Of a stretch of 23,367 bases of DNA, positions 1-8,308 are shown one piece after another. The DNA comes from an uncultured Campylobacter sp. (GTDB taxonomy: Bacteria; Campylobacterota; Campylobacteria; Campylobacterales; Campylobacteraceae). The position numbers and the translations under genes are program-made. Position 1 is the stretch's first letter; every line of letters begins with the position of its first letter. Below the pieces are notes generated by a model, which saw nothing but the letters and a program-made list of their open reading frames with translations, did not search any database and was not told where the DNA came from. The stretch covers positions 1 to 23,367 of the forward strand of contig CAMUNZ010000013.1 in NCBI GenBank assembly GCA_947090385.1, written 5' to 3'.

Positions 1-1
1 G

Positions 2-166
2 GCAAAAAAATTAAAAATTTATGACAAAAAATTTGATCCAAAAATAGATATAAAAGAAATTTTAGATCAAGGTTATAAAGCAAAAGAAATTTCAAAACAA
101 ATAGAAAAGCAACAAAAAATCGCTATAAAAAACTATTTAAAATATTCTTATCGACAAAATTTTTAA
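2..166 (+). CDS. 3' end of a truncated gene, possibly CCA tRNA nucleotidyltransferase
   Basis: The frame is open from the window edge for 54 codons and ends in TAA at 164-166. The visible C-terminus is lysine-rich and contains GYKAKEISKQIEKQQKIAI followed by a short tyrosine-rich tail. A 'G-x-K-x-K-E-I-x-x-x-I' pattern in a basic helical tail is reminiscent of the end of poly(A) polymerase/CCA-adding enzymes, but that is a weak inference because no catalytic part is inside the window. The stop codon overlaps the stop of rimP on the other strand by 4 bp, so the two genes converge with no spacer or terminator between them. That this is a real coding end is fairly likely; its function is uncertain. 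Confidence 0.5.
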   Translation, partial: AKKLKIYDKKFDPKIDIKEILDQGYKAKEISKQIEKQQKIAIKNYLKYSYRQNF

Positions 167-576
167 AAAAATGTCCTTGCTTTTTTTATATCTTTAAAAT
201 TTATAACTTTTTTTTCGCCATCAATTAAAAATTCTATATCTTCGCCATTTACTTTTAAAATTTTAGTATCAAATTTTGTTTTATCGTGCAAAGTAATTTT
301 TACATTTTCATCGATTGATTTTAAAAAATGCGAAATTTTACTAAGATTTCTTTCAAGACCTGGGCTACTAATTTCCAAAGAATATTCACCATTTACAGGA
401 GGTTCAACATCAAAAATTGGCGATAAAATTTTACTAAATTTCTCACAATCATCCAAATTTACACCACCATTTTTTGTTATAAAAATTCTAAAAATTGTAT
501 TTTTATTTTCTTTTATAATTTCTGTGTCGTAAATTTCTAAGCCAATTTCATTTGCTAATAAATCTAAATCAATCAT
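163..576 (-). CDS. rimP: Ribosome maturation factor RimP
   Basis: This 137-residue protein belongs to the RimP family, which binds the 30S subunit and assists its late assembly in the cytoplasm. The family hallmark YSLEISSPGLER is at residues 65-76, at the end of the N-terminal alpha/beta domain. The remaining 60 residues form the SH3-like C-terminal domain. It is a little shorter than E. coli RimP (about 150 residues) but complete. The ATG start overlaps the end of rbfA by 8 bp, indicating translational coupling. It is the last gene of the minus-strand translation cluster infB-rbfA-rimP, a grouping found in many bacteria. The stop codon overlaps the convergent gene at the window edge. Confidence 0.93.
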   Translation of the reverse strand: MIDLDLLANEIGLEIYDTEIIKENKNTIFRIFITKNGGVNLDDCEKFSKILSPIFDVEPPVNGEYSLEISSPGLERNLSKISHFLKSIDENVKITLHDKTKFDTKILKVNGEDIEFLIDGEKKVINFKDIKKARTFF

Positions 577-931
577 TTTTTAACTCTTTTGAAACTTTTT
601 TAAATAACTCATCCATATGATTTTGGTATTCTAATCTGTCGTCAAACTTAAAATGAAAATTTGGACATCTATACCAACCTTCGGCTTCACAACAAAAATT
701 TTGTAAATATTTAGAAATTTTTTTAAGTTTAATCAAAATTTCTTCTTGTTCGCCTTTATTTAACATCATTTTATCTAACAAAACAAAGGCATCATAACGA
801 CCTTTTTTGCATTCTACATCTGTAACACAAAGTGACTTTAAAGCAACATCTTCAAGACTTGAAAGTGCTTCTGGAATGAGCTCTTTTAAAACACTTTGAG
901 TTCTTAAAAGTTTTATTTCACTTGGATTCAT
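569..931 (-). CDS. rbfA: 30S ribosome-binding factor RbfA
   Basis: A 120-residue protein of the RbfA family, a KH-type RNA-binding factor that acts on 16S rRNA during maturation of the small subunit and in cold adaptation. Supporting features are the size and the C-terminal stretch FKFDDRLEYQNHMDELFKKV, which corresponds to the conserved 'F-x-x-D-x-S/L-x-x-x-x-x-I-x-x-L' end of the family, together with the position between infB and rimP. It overlaps infB by 4 bp at its start and rimP by 8 bp at its end, so all three are probably translated from one message. The family is short and divergent in Campylobacterota, so context contributes much of the confidence. Confidence 0.9.
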   Translation of the reverse strand: MNPSEIKLLRTQSVLKELIPEALSSLEDVALKSLCVTDVECKKGRYDAFVLLDKMMLNKGEQEEILIKLKKISKYLQNFCCEAEGWYRCPNFHFKFDDRLEYQNHMDELFKKVSKELKND

Positions 932-3558
932 AAACTTGCCTTTTGTTCTACCTCTTTAAAACTTTCTATAAAATCGCCCTCTTTCATATCGTTGAATCCT
1001 TCTATGCCGACACCGCATTCATATCCACTTGCAACCTCTTTTGCATCATCTTTAAAGCGTTTAAGTGAGCTTATATTTCCTTCAAAGATTACAACTCCAT
1101 CGCGTATAATTCGAATTTTAGCACCTCTTATAATACTTCCTTCTGTTACCATGCAACCAGCTATTTGACCAATTTTTGGTACATTTATAACTTGACGAAT
1201 TTCTGCTTGACCTAAATTTTCTTCGCTTATAATCGGGCTCATCATTCCGCTTAAAATAGCCTTTACATCGTCAATTAAATTATATATCACATTGTAGGTT
1301 TTAATCTCAACTCCACGCTCTTTTGCTGTAGTTTTTACATCGCCAGTCGGACGGATATTAAAACCAAAAATCACACAATTTTCGCTAGCTGCAGCCAAAC
1401 CAACATCATTTTGAGTAATTCCACCAACACCGCTATGGATTATATTTACTTTAATCTCATCATTTCTTAATTTTTCTAAACTAGCTTTTAAAGCTTCCAA
1501 AGTGCCTTGAACATCTGCTTTTACAATGATCGGTAAAGTTTTCAACTCGCCTTCTGCAAATTTTGCACTAAGTTCATCTATTGTAACTTTTGTCGATTTG
1601 CTAAGCTCTTTTTGTCTTAAATATTCATATTTTTTCTGTGCATATTCTTTTGCTTCTTTGTCAGTTTTAACACCAATCAAAGTCTCTCCAGCATCTGGTA
1701 CTTCGCTTAATCCCAATATCACACCACATTCACCAGGCTTTAACTCTTTTAATTTATTTCCATTATCATCAGTTAAATCTCTAACTTTTCCGTATGCAAC
1801 TCCAGCTACAATTGTATCTCCAATTTTTAATGTTCCATTCTCCATGATGATTGTAGCGACAGGTCCTCGTCCTTTTTGAAGAGAACTTTCTATAATTACA
1901 GCTTTTGCCATTCTTGAAGGATCTGCACTTAAATCCAATAAATCAGCTTGTAAAAGCACAATTTCTAGCAAATCATCTATGCCTTGCCCTGTTTTTGCTG
2001 ATATAGGCACAAATTCATACTCACCGCCCCAATCAATCGCCATAATACCAAGTTCTGACATTTGAGTTTTTAAACGATCTGGATTTGCCCCTTCTTTATC
2101 CATTTTATTCATAGCTATTATAATAGGAACATTTGCGGCTTTTGCGTGATTTATAGCCTCTTTTGTTTGTGGTTTTACGCCGTCATCTGCTGCTACTACT
2201 ATTATAACAATATCTGTAACCTCAGCGCCTCTTGCTCTCATACTTGTAAAAGCTTCATGTCCTGGAGTATCAATAAAAGTTATAGTTCTGCCATTTTTTT
2301 GCACCATATAAGCGCCAACGTGTTGCGTTATACCACCAGCTTCACCGCTTGCTACACGAGAATTTCTAATAAAATCTAATAAACTAGTTTTTCCATGATC
2401 AACATGTCCCATTATGGTAATTACAGGAGCTCTATTTATTAGTTCGGAACTCTCTTCGTTTTCGTAAGCTTCTACATAATCAAATTCTTTGCTTTCATCT
2501 ATTATATTTACTTCTACTCCAAACTCATCTGCTAAAATTTCAATCTCATCTTCTGCTAAAAAATCATTTTTTGTTGTCATCATCCCTAATGCAAAAAGTT
2601 TAGAAATTATTTCACCGACTGATTTTTGAATTTTATCAGCAAACTCATACACACGAATTTCTTTTGGTATGTTTATGCTAGTTACGGCTTGTCCTTGAGT
2701 TTCTTTAACAACTTTTTTATGTTTTTTGCGACTTTTTCTAGAAATTCCTTGTTCGTTAAAATTAAAATTTTGTTTTAAAACATTTTGAGGTTTTTTGCTT
2801 AAATACGAATTCTCATTTTGTATCGGTTTTAACGTCAAATCTGGCAAAACAACAACATCTTCATCTTCTAAAACAACATCAGCCATATCATGATCGCTAG
2901 TTAATTCTATCTTTTGCTGAGCGTCTTTTTTTGTCGCTAATTGCGTTTTTTTCTCTTTTTTCTTCTTTTTTGCAGACAATTCACCGCTACTAAACATTGA
3001 AGCTATATTTTTATCGATAGCTTCACTTTTTTCTTTTGAAATCTCAGGTTTTTTAGTATCATCATTTTTCTTTTTTACGATGACCAAACCGCGACGTTTA
3101 ATCAAACTAGAAACTAAACTTTCTTTTGGTTTTTCTTCTATTTTTTGCTCTTGTATTGATTCCACTTTTTCTTCCGTTTTTGGATTTGGAATTTTGTCTT
3201 CGTCAATTTTGACTTTTTGTGGCAAAATTTCTTCTTTTTTTATCCCTTTTTGTTCTATTATTTTTGGAGAATTTTCATCTGTTTTTGTATCTTTTTTAGA
3301 TTTTATCTGTTTTGTTTTGACGACTTTTTTATTGTCATCTTTTTTAGGATTATCCGCTTTTAGTTTTGATATTTTTTTCTCTTTTTTAGGTTTAGACAAT
3401 TCACCATTTTGAACAAAATTATACAATGCTTCAGCCTCTTCTTCGCTAACAGAATTTGCAGCAGTTTTTACCTTAAGCCCCATTTGTTGTGCTTTTTCTA
3501 CAATCTCTTTATTTGCATAACCAAGCTCTGTTGCTATTTCGCTAATTCTAACACTCAT
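928..3558 (-). CDS. infB: Translation initiation factor IF-2
   Basis: IF-2 is the GTPase that places initiator tRNA on the 30S subunit and promotes subunit joining. The 876 residues show an N-terminal IF2N domain (about 1-50), a long lysine/glutamate-rich linker (about 55-290), a second IF2N-like domain (about 300-352), then the G domain. G1 is GHVDHGKT at 384-391, G3 DTPGH at 430-434, G4 NKMD at 484-487 and G5 SAKTG at 520-524. Domains II-IV follow to the C-terminus. The linker contains runs such as KKKKKEKK near 197-204, typical of the weakly conserved spacer in this family. ATG start with AGGAG upstream. It overlaps ylxR by 11 bp and rbfA by 4 bp. The identification is secure. Confidence 0.98.
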   Translation of the reverse strand: MSVRISEIATELGYANKEIVEKAQQMGLKVKTAANSVSEEEAEALYNFVQNGELSKPKKEKKISKLKADNPKKDDNKKVVKTKQIKSKKDTKTDENSPKIIEQKGIKKEEILPQKVKIDEDKIPNPKTEEKVESIQEQKIEEKPKESLVSSLIKRRGLVIVKKKNDDTKKPEISKEKSEAIDKNIASMFSSGELSAKKKKKEKKTQLATKKDAQQKIELTSDHDMADVVLEDEDVVVLPDLTLKPIQNENSYLSKKPQNVLKQNFNFNEQGISRKSRKKHKKVVKETQGQAVTSINIPKEIRVYEFADKIQKSVGEIISKLFALGMMTTKNDFLAEDEIEILADEFGVEVNIIDESKEFDYVEAYENEESSELINRAPVITIMGHVDHGKTSLLDFIRNSRVASGEAGGITQHVGAYMVQKNGRTITFIDTPGHEAFTSMRARGAEVTDIVIIVVAADDGVKPQTKEAINHAKAANVPIIIAMNKMDKEGANPDRLKTQMSELGIMAIDWGGEYEFVPISAKTGQGIDDLLEIVLLQADLLDLSADPSRMAKAVIIESSLQKGRGPVATIIMENGTLKIGDTIVAGVAYGKVRDLTDDNGNKLKELKPGECGVILGLSEVPDAGETLIGVKTDKEAKEYAQKKYEYLRQKELSKSTKVTIDELSAKFAEGELKTLPIIVKADVQGTLEALKASLEKLRNDEIKVNIIHSGVGGITQNDVGLAAASENCVIFGFNIRPTGDVKTTAKERGVEIKTYNVIYNLIDDVKAILSGMMSPIISEENLGQAEIRQVINVPKIGQIAGCMVTEGSIIRGAKIRIIRDGVVIFEGNISSLKRFKDDAKEVASGYECGVGIEGFNDMKEGDFIESFKEVEQKASL

Positions 3559-3775
3559 TTAAAAATATCTCCTTTAAATCTCGTTTATAAAACTCTAATT
3601 TTATATATCGCATAAGCGATTTTTTTACTATTTTTTCATCTTTTTTTATACAATCATCACAAATATAAAAACTACGTCCATAATCAGAAATACTAAAATT
3701 TTTATACCTAAATCTATGCAAATCTTTTTGCAAAAATTTATTCTTACAAACAACGCACATTCTAATAAATTTCAA
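3548..3775 (-). CDS. ylxR: YlxR/RnpM-family RNA-binding protein (DUF448)
   Basis: A 75-residue basic protein of the YlxR family, which in other bacteria sits next to infB and nusA and binds RNA; in Firmicutes a member modulates RNase P. The motif RMCVVC is at residues 5-10 and GRSFYIC at 33-39, matching the family's R-x-C-x-x-C and GRGAYVC elements. Four cysteines, C7, C10, C39 and C42, could form a metal site. The start is TTG, overlapping the TGA stop of thrB by 4 bp; the 3' end overlaps infB by 11 bp, so it is translationally coupled to both. The family call is solid; the exact role in this organism is not known from sequence. Confidence 0.88.
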   Translation of the reverse strand: MKFIRMCVVCKNKFLQKDLHRFRYKNFSISDYGRSFYICDDCIKKDEKIVKKSLMRYIKLEFYKRDLKEIFLNEC

Positions 3776-4647
3776 TTAACTACCCTAAAACCAAAATTGT
3801 CAAAATCGCAAATTTCTACTCGATAATTTTTATTTTTATATATATTTGCTAAATTTTGAGCATCTTTTTCATAAATAATGTTTAAAAAAGTAGATCCGCT
3901 TCCAGATAAAGTACTTAGTAATGCCTTATTTTCATAAGCAATTTTTCTAACTTCAAAAAGTTCTGGTAGAATTTGCATACGAATATTTTCATGAATTTTA
4001 TCGTTGCTTGCAAATTTCAGACTTTCATAATCTTTATTCATAAAACAGGCTGTCAAAAAAGCAGCGCTAGAAAGATTGCAAACTGCGTCTTTTAAAGTCA
4101 AAGCTTTTGGAAGTTTTTGCCTTGAAATTTTTGTGTTTATAGGCAAATTTGGTATAACCAAAACTGCTTTTATATCGTTTGAAATTTCACATTTTTGTGA
4201 CAAAATTTTATTTTTATAAACTATACTTGACACAAATCCGCCATAAACAGCCGGCGAGATATTATCTGGATGATTTTCATAAACTAAAGCTTCATTTAAA
4301 ATTTGTTGTTTTGTATAGCTTCTACCAGACATTTCATAAGCAGCAACAATCGCAGCAACAATAGTAGATGAACTAGAACCAAGACCGCGTGAAAATGGAA
4401 TAAAATTATTAAACTCAAACCTAAAATTTTGATTTATTCCACCTAAATTTTTATAAATTTCTTTAAAAATATTTATAAAAGTGTTATTTTTTTTTAAACC
4501 AACTCGATCGCTTCCTTCGCCATTTATTTTTATTGAAAAAAACGTCTGTTTTGTGATAATAACTTCATTATAAAACGATAAAGCAAGACCTAAGCAATCA
4601 AAGCCAGGACCTAAATTTGCACTCGTTGCTGGAGTAAATATTTTCAA
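3772..4647 (-). CDS. thrB: Homoserine kinase
   Basis: ThrB phosphorylates homoserine with ATP, the step before threonine synthase, in the cytoplasm. The 291 residues show the GHMP-kinase pattern: TPATSANLGPGFDCLG near the N-terminus (5-20), the ATP-binding glycine/serine loop PFSRGLGSSSS at 84-94, ENHPDN at 124-129, and the C-terminal motif LSGSGST at 247-253. Length matches the family. The start is TTG, preceded by AGGAG at six bases; no ATG lies near a comparable ribosome site. It is 8 bp downstream of tsaB and overlaps ylxR by 4 bp. Its place in a translation/envelope gene cluster follows C. jejuni order rather than a shared pathway. Confidence 0.95.
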   Translation of the reverse strand: MKIFTPATSANLGPGFDCLGLALSFYNEVIITKQTFFSIKINGEGSDRVGLKKNNTFINIFKEIYKNLGGINQNFRFEFNNFIPFSRGLGSSSSTIVAAIVAAYEMSGRSYTKQQILNEALVYENHPDNISPAVYGGFVSSIVYKNKILSQKCEISNDIKAVLVIPNLPINTKISRQKLPKALTLKDAVCNLSSAAFLTACFMNKDYESLKFASNDKIHENIRMQILPELFEVRKIAYENKALLSTLSGSGSTFLNIIYEKDAQNLANIYKNKNYRVEICDFDNFGFRVVN

Positions 4648-4655
4648 AAAATCTC

Positions 4656-5099
4656 CTAAATGGCACTCAAAATATAATTTGGCAGTGTATCATTAATAAA
4701 ATTTAAATTTGATAAATTTTCTGGAAGTTTAAAATTTTTTGACTGAATTTTTGCTAATTTTACATCTCCATTTTGATAAACAAAACTTAAATTTTTATTT
4801 GCTTTTATAGGTGAAAAATTATTTAATTCAAAACCGCTAACCGCCTTAAAATCGCATTTTTTTACGACCGAAATCGTCTTTAAAATCACAAAAGCGACTT
4901 TTATGCCCATAAAACTTCCCGGTCCATTTGCGTAAATTATAGATTTTATGTCGTAATTTTGTAAAATTTCATCAAAAATTTCTATCAAAGCCTCGCTTGT
5001 ATGTTCTTCGCTTTTAAATTCCTTTATCAATTTTTTATTTTCATAAATTCCAACAAGCAAAGGATTATCTAAACTACAAACTAAAATTTCAACTTTCAA
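4656..5099 (-). CDS. tsaB: tRNA N6-threonylcarbamoyladenosine factor TsaB (short form)
   Basis: TsaB partners with TsaD and TsaE to put threonylcarbamoyl on A37 of ANN-decoding tRNAs. The conserved element YANGPGSFMGIKV is at residues 56-68, corresponding to the family's 'GPGSFTGLR' loop, and the N-terminus has the actin-like beta-strand arrangement of the ASKHA fold. At 147 residues it is well short of E. coli TsaB (about 230), so it contains essentially the N-terminal lobe. The start is TTG, overlapping the TGA stop of lpxC by 4 bp, with AGAAGG upstream. TsaB is non-catalytic in known systems, so the short form may still serve as scaffold; this is inference. Confidence 0.88.
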   Translation of the reverse strand: MKVEILVCSLDNPLLVGIYENKKLIKEFKSEEHTSEALIEIFDEILQNYDIKSIIYANGPGSFMGIKVAFVILKTISVVKKCDFKAVSGFELNNFSPIKANKNLSFVYQNGDVKLAKIQSKNFKLPENLSNLNFINDTLPNYILSAI

Positions 5100-5983
5100 G
5101 CAAAAACCTTCTCATAAGCTTCGTCTGTGCTTTCATCAAGCGTAACTATCTCGTAATTTGCGCTACTACTTAAAACTTCAAGAGTTAATTTATGATTCAA
5201 ATCGTGACTTCCAGCAAACGAGGCATAATCCCCTAAAAGTGGCGATCCTAAAAGTCTTAAATCACCAATTGCATCTAAAATTTTATGTCTTACAAATTCG
5301 TTCTCAAATCTTAATCCTTCTGGATTTAAAATTCTATTTTCATCGATAACCACGGCATTATCTAAACTTCCGCCCAAAGCTAAACCTTTACTTCTAAGAT
5401 ATTGAACATCTTTTAAAAATCCAAAAGTCCTAGCTTTTGCTATCTCATTTAAAAAATTTTTCTTGCTAAATTTGAATTTATAATTTTGTTCTCTAATTAA
5501 AGGATGAGAAAAACTTATCGTAAAATCAAAATTTGGCTCTTTGCTTGGAGTAAGCATCGCAAATTTTTTGCCATCTGTAACTTTAACTTCTTTTTTTATC
5601 AAAATTGCTTGTTTATTTTTATCTAAATACTCAATTCCAGCATCATCTAGCATCATACAAAAACTTATTGCACTTCCATCCATCACAGGAATTTCATTTG
5701 CGTCCAAAATAACTCGCATATTATCGATGCCATAACTAGCAACTGCCGACATAAAATGCTCGATAGTGGATACAAAGCAATCATCGTTAGCGCCAAGAAC
5801 AGTCGCCATTTGTGTGTTTAAAACATTTTTTGGTTCTGCTTTAAAACTTACATTTTTATCACTTCTATAAAAAACAATTCCACTATCAACACCGAGTGGT
5901 TCTAATGTAATTTTTATAGGCTCACCTTTATGAAGTCCGATTCCGACGCCACTTACAGGCCTTTTAATTGTAGTTTGTTTCAC
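5096..5983 (-). CDS. lpxC: UDP-3-O-acyl-N-acetylglucosamine deacetylase
   Basis: LpxC is the zinc deacetylase that commits UDP-3-O-acyl-GlcNAc to lipid A synthesis, acting in the cytoplasm. The 295-residue protein has the N-terminal SGVGIGLHKG element (11-20), zinc ligands in STIEHFMSA (H76) and in HKILDAIGDL (H233 and D237), and the general-base histidine in GSH (H260). It is close to full family length. The start is GTG with AAGGAAG upstream. A TATAAT box at 6010-6015 lies in the 42 bp gap after the M23 gene, so lpxC probably heads a transcription unit running through tsaB, thrB, ylxR, infB, rbfA and rimP. Confidence 0.97.
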   Translation of the reverse strand: MKQTTIKRPVSGVGIGLHKGEPIKITLEPLGVDSGIVFYRSDKNVSFKAEPKNVLNTQMATVLGANDDCFVSTIEHFMSAVASYGIDNMRVILDANEIPVMDGSAISFCMMLDDAGIEYLDKNKQAILIKKEVKVTDGKKFAMLTPSKEPNFDFTISFSHPLIREQNYKFKFSKKNFLNEIAKARTFGFLKDVQYLRSKGLALGGSLDNAVVIDENRILNPEGLRFENEFVRHKILDAIGDLRLLGSPLLGDYASFAGSHDLNHKLTLEVLSSSANYEIVTLDESTDEAYEKVFA

Positions 5984-6009
5984 TTATCTTCCTTAAAAAA
6001 TTTTTAAAG

Positions 6010-6015
6010 ATTATA
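6010..6015 (-). promoter_or_regulatory. Probable sigma-70 -10 box for lpxC operon
   Basis: On the minus strand TATAAT, preceded by TTTTTGGC, lies in the only gap between the M23 gene and lpxC. A start about seven bases downstream would leave a leader of roughly 20 nt containing the AAGGAAG ribosome site and the GTG start. No clear -35 is seen, as is usual in Campylobacter promoters. Not experimentally supported. Confidence 0.5.
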
Positions 6016-6025
6016 GCCAAAAATT

Positions 6026-7369
6026 TTAATTTCTATCCATTATTTTTTTAGAATTTTCCAAAATAGAAAAAATATTTTCATTCATCCACTTTTTATCCAT
6101 CCATTCTGCTGGATTTACATCAACACCTTGTATAATAACTCCAAAATGCAAATGATCACCAAGCGCTAATCCGCTTGATCCGGTATTTGCTATTTTATCA
6201 CCTACTTTAAGTTCATCGCCGACATTTACACTAAATTTAGAACAATGCGCATAAACAGTGTAAAATCCAAGTCCATGATATAAAACAATATTTGAACCAA
6301 AAATTCCATTTTCATTAGCATAAACGACTTTTGCTTTATTATCTGCAAAAAATTCCGCTCTTGCGACACTTGCAAAATCAACTCCCATGTGCCAAGATTC
6401 GCTTACATTTTTGCCATCTTTTGTATAAAATCTATGATCCCCAAAACTACCAACTTTTACAGATTTAGATAGCGGATAAAACGGATTTAAAGCAAAATTT
6501 TTGATTAAATTTTCATCTGTTTTGTTTGTAATATCGTTTATATTTTTTTGATTTTTTTGACGTAAATTTTCATTTATAAATTTAAATTTTTCAACTCCGC
6601 TGAAATTTTCAAAATCATTCATATAATCGCTTACTAAATTTGCTATTTTGCCTTCTAAAAAATTATCTTTTAATTCTATCGTTGATTCTTTATATTTTAT
6701 ATCGTTTAAATATAATGGAATTCTTCTAATTGTTACATTATTTGCTAAATCTACAGCTATAATTTCAGCCCTAAATTCATCATCATAAATAGGCCATGCT
6801 ATCAAACTCGTATAGAAATCATTTTTATAAAACGGCGTTGGTTTAAAAATTTTTCCGCCCTTTGTTTTTATATAAAGTTCTTTTAAATTTTTATCATTTG
6901 CTTCAAAAACGACAATCGCCGATCCGCCACGAGAAATTTTGTAAGAATTATCCAAAACTTCGACTTTTGGCGAAATTTTATCTACAAAAATTTTTGCAGT
7001 TTTACTAGCAAAATTTCCAGCAAAGAAATTCCAAAAACTTGCATCTGTAATCTCGATTTTTATACTAAAATTTTTAGAATTTGCAAACTGAGGATTTTTT
7101 GGAAAATTTATTTTTAAATCCAAATCTTTTTGAAATTCGTCAAATTTTTGATCGATTAAAATAACAGAATTTTTATCATCATTTAATGTAATTTTTAACT
7201 TTTTTATACCAGTATCATCTGAAATCTTCAAATCCAATGGTGATTTTAAATTCCAAAAAATTTCATTTGGCATATTGATCGTTGGAGAATTTTTCTCAAA
7301 TTTTGGTGAAAACATAACAAAAAAAGCTCCACAACACAAAACAAAAACAAAAGCTAAAAATGATTTCAT
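6026..7369 (-). CDS. M23-family (LytM) peptidoglycan peptidase
   Basis: A 447-residue envelope protein with an N-terminal hydrophobic segment (about 3-20) that should act as signal or membrane anchor. The middle part is beta-rich and lysine-rich (about 30-290) and not recognised by motif. The C-terminal LytM domain holds the zinc site: H327 and D331 in HMGVDF, H375 in YAH, and H406/H408 in HLHFG. All catalytic ligands are present, so an active DD-endopeptidase acting on peptidoglycan in the periplasm is expected. The syntenic C. jejuni gene (about Cj0131) encodes the same type of protein. It lies between tyrA and lpxC, 23 bp after tyrA, with AGGTAG before the ATG. Whether it shapes the cell like Csd/Pgp enzymes is inference. 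Confidence 0.92.
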   Translation of the reverse strand: MKSFLAFVFVLCCGAFFVMFSPKFEKNSPTINMPNEIFWNLKSPLDLKISDDTGIKKLKITLNDDKNSVILIDQKFDEFQKDLDLKINFPKNPQFANSKNFSIKIEITDASFWNFFAGNFASKTAKIFVDKISPKVEVLDNSYKISRGGSAIVVFEANDKNLKELYIKTKGGKIFKPTPFYKNDFYTSLIAWPIYDDEFRAEIIAVDLANNVTIRRIPLYLNDIKYKESTIELKDNFLEGKIANLVSDYMNDFENFSGVEKFKFINENLRQKNQKNINDITNKTDENLIKNFALNPFYPLSKSVKVGSFGDHRFYTKDGKNVSESWHMGVDFASVARAEFFADNKAKVVYANENGIFGSNIVLYHGLGFYTVYAHCSKFSVNVGDELKVGDKIANTGSSGLALGDHLHFGVIIQGVDVNPAEWMDKKWMNENIFSILENSKKIMDRN

Positions 7370-7392
7370 AAAACTACCTTTCTAAAATTTAA

Positions 7393-8223
7393 TTATAAAA
7401 TTTCACGCAATTTCGCGGCGTCATTCATCCATTTATCAAGTTCTTCCCAATTCTCTTCTTCTATTAACTTATAACATTTATCAAGCTCGTTTTTAAACAT
7501 GTTTATAGAATTTAACAAATTTATACGATTTTGTTTAAAAATATCAACCCACATAATCGAATTTGATTTCGCAATTCTACTCATGCCGATAAAACTTCCA
7601 CCGGCTAAATTTAAAATATTTCTACGATTTTCTTCTTTTAATACACTATTTACCAAAGAAAATGAAATAGCATGCGGTAAATGCGAAATCAAAGCGGTAT
7701 GATGATCGTGACTTTTTGCGTCCATAAATACGATTTTCATACCAGCAAAAGATAAAATTTCAACAGCTCTTTTTACATGAATTTCTTCTGCATTTAAATC
7801 ATCACAAATCACGACAACAGCGCCTTTTAAAAGTTCTTTAAAAGCGGCTTTTGGACCTGAGTTTTCTGTGCCAGCCATAGGATGAGCTGGGACAAAATTT
7901 TTACAAATTCTATCTGGACAAGATGATATTATTTTTTCTTTTGTGCTACCAAATTCTATGATTGTGGTATTTTTATCTATATCTATTAAATTTTGTAAAA
8001 CTTTGACGATCGATTCAACAGGAATTGCTAGAAAAATTACATCGCTTTGCTTTTTTAATTCATCAAAACTAGCAATTTCATCAACAAGCCCAAGTTTTAA
8101 AGCCTCTTTTTCGTTTTCTCTGCTTAAATCGTATCCTAAAACTTTATCTATTAATTTCATATTTTTTAAATTCAAGCCCAAACTTCCACCTATAAGTCCA
8201 AGCCCAATAATACCAACTATCAT
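7393..8223 (-). CDS. tyrA: Prephenate dehydrogenase
   Basis: TyrA oxidatively decarboxylates prephenate to 4-hydroxyphenylpyruvate with NAD(P), on the way to tyrosine. The 276-residue protein begins with a Rossmann loop GLGLIGGS (7-14), then carries the family motif HPMAGTENSGP and the substrate-site SHLPHAISFSLV. There is no fused chorismate mutase or ACT domain, and length fits the stand-alone form. ATG start preceded by AAAGGC. It is the first gene of the minus-strand block and divergent from bamA across 85 bp; a TATAAA at 8243-8248 (minus strand) is a possible -10. The neighbouring M23 gene follows after 23 bp and is probably co-transcribed. Confidence 0.95.
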   Translation of the reverse strand: MIVGIIGLGLIGGSLGLNLKNMKLIDKVLGYDLSRENEKEALKLGLVDEIASFDELKKQSDVIFLAIPVESIVKVLQNLIDIDKNTTIIEFGSTKEKIISSCPDRICKNFVPAHPMAGTENSGPKAAFKELLKGAVVVICDDLNAEEIHVKRAVEILSFAGMKIVFMDAKSHDHHTALISHLPHAISFSLVNSVLKEENRRNILNLAGGSFIGMSRIAKSNSIMWVDIFKQNRINLLNSINMFKNELDKCYKLIEEENWEELDKWMNDAAKLREIL

Positions 8224-8265
8224 ATTTTGCCTTTACAATATATTTATAAGTTTTTAAAAAAAAAT

Positions 8266-8274
8266 TGCTATTAT
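8266..8274 (+). promoter_or_regulatory. Probable extended -10 promoter of bamA
   Basis: TGCTATTAT fits an extended -10 (TGnTATnAT) and is preceded by alternating T- and A-runs, as in Campylobacter sigma-70 promoters. A start near 8281 would give a leader of about 28 nt before the bamA ATG. The ribosome site there is weak (AGG in TTTTAGGTAAAAATCA). The same 85 bp gap must also hold the tyrA promoter on the other strand. Confidence 0.45.
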
Positions 8275-8308
8275 ATCGCAAAATTTTTTAAGTTTTAGGT
8301 AAAAATCA

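Noticed and set aside
1526..1879. 117-codon plus-strand open frame within infB
   Set aside because: Lies opposite conserved IF-2 domains, with no promoter, ribosome site or recognisable product.
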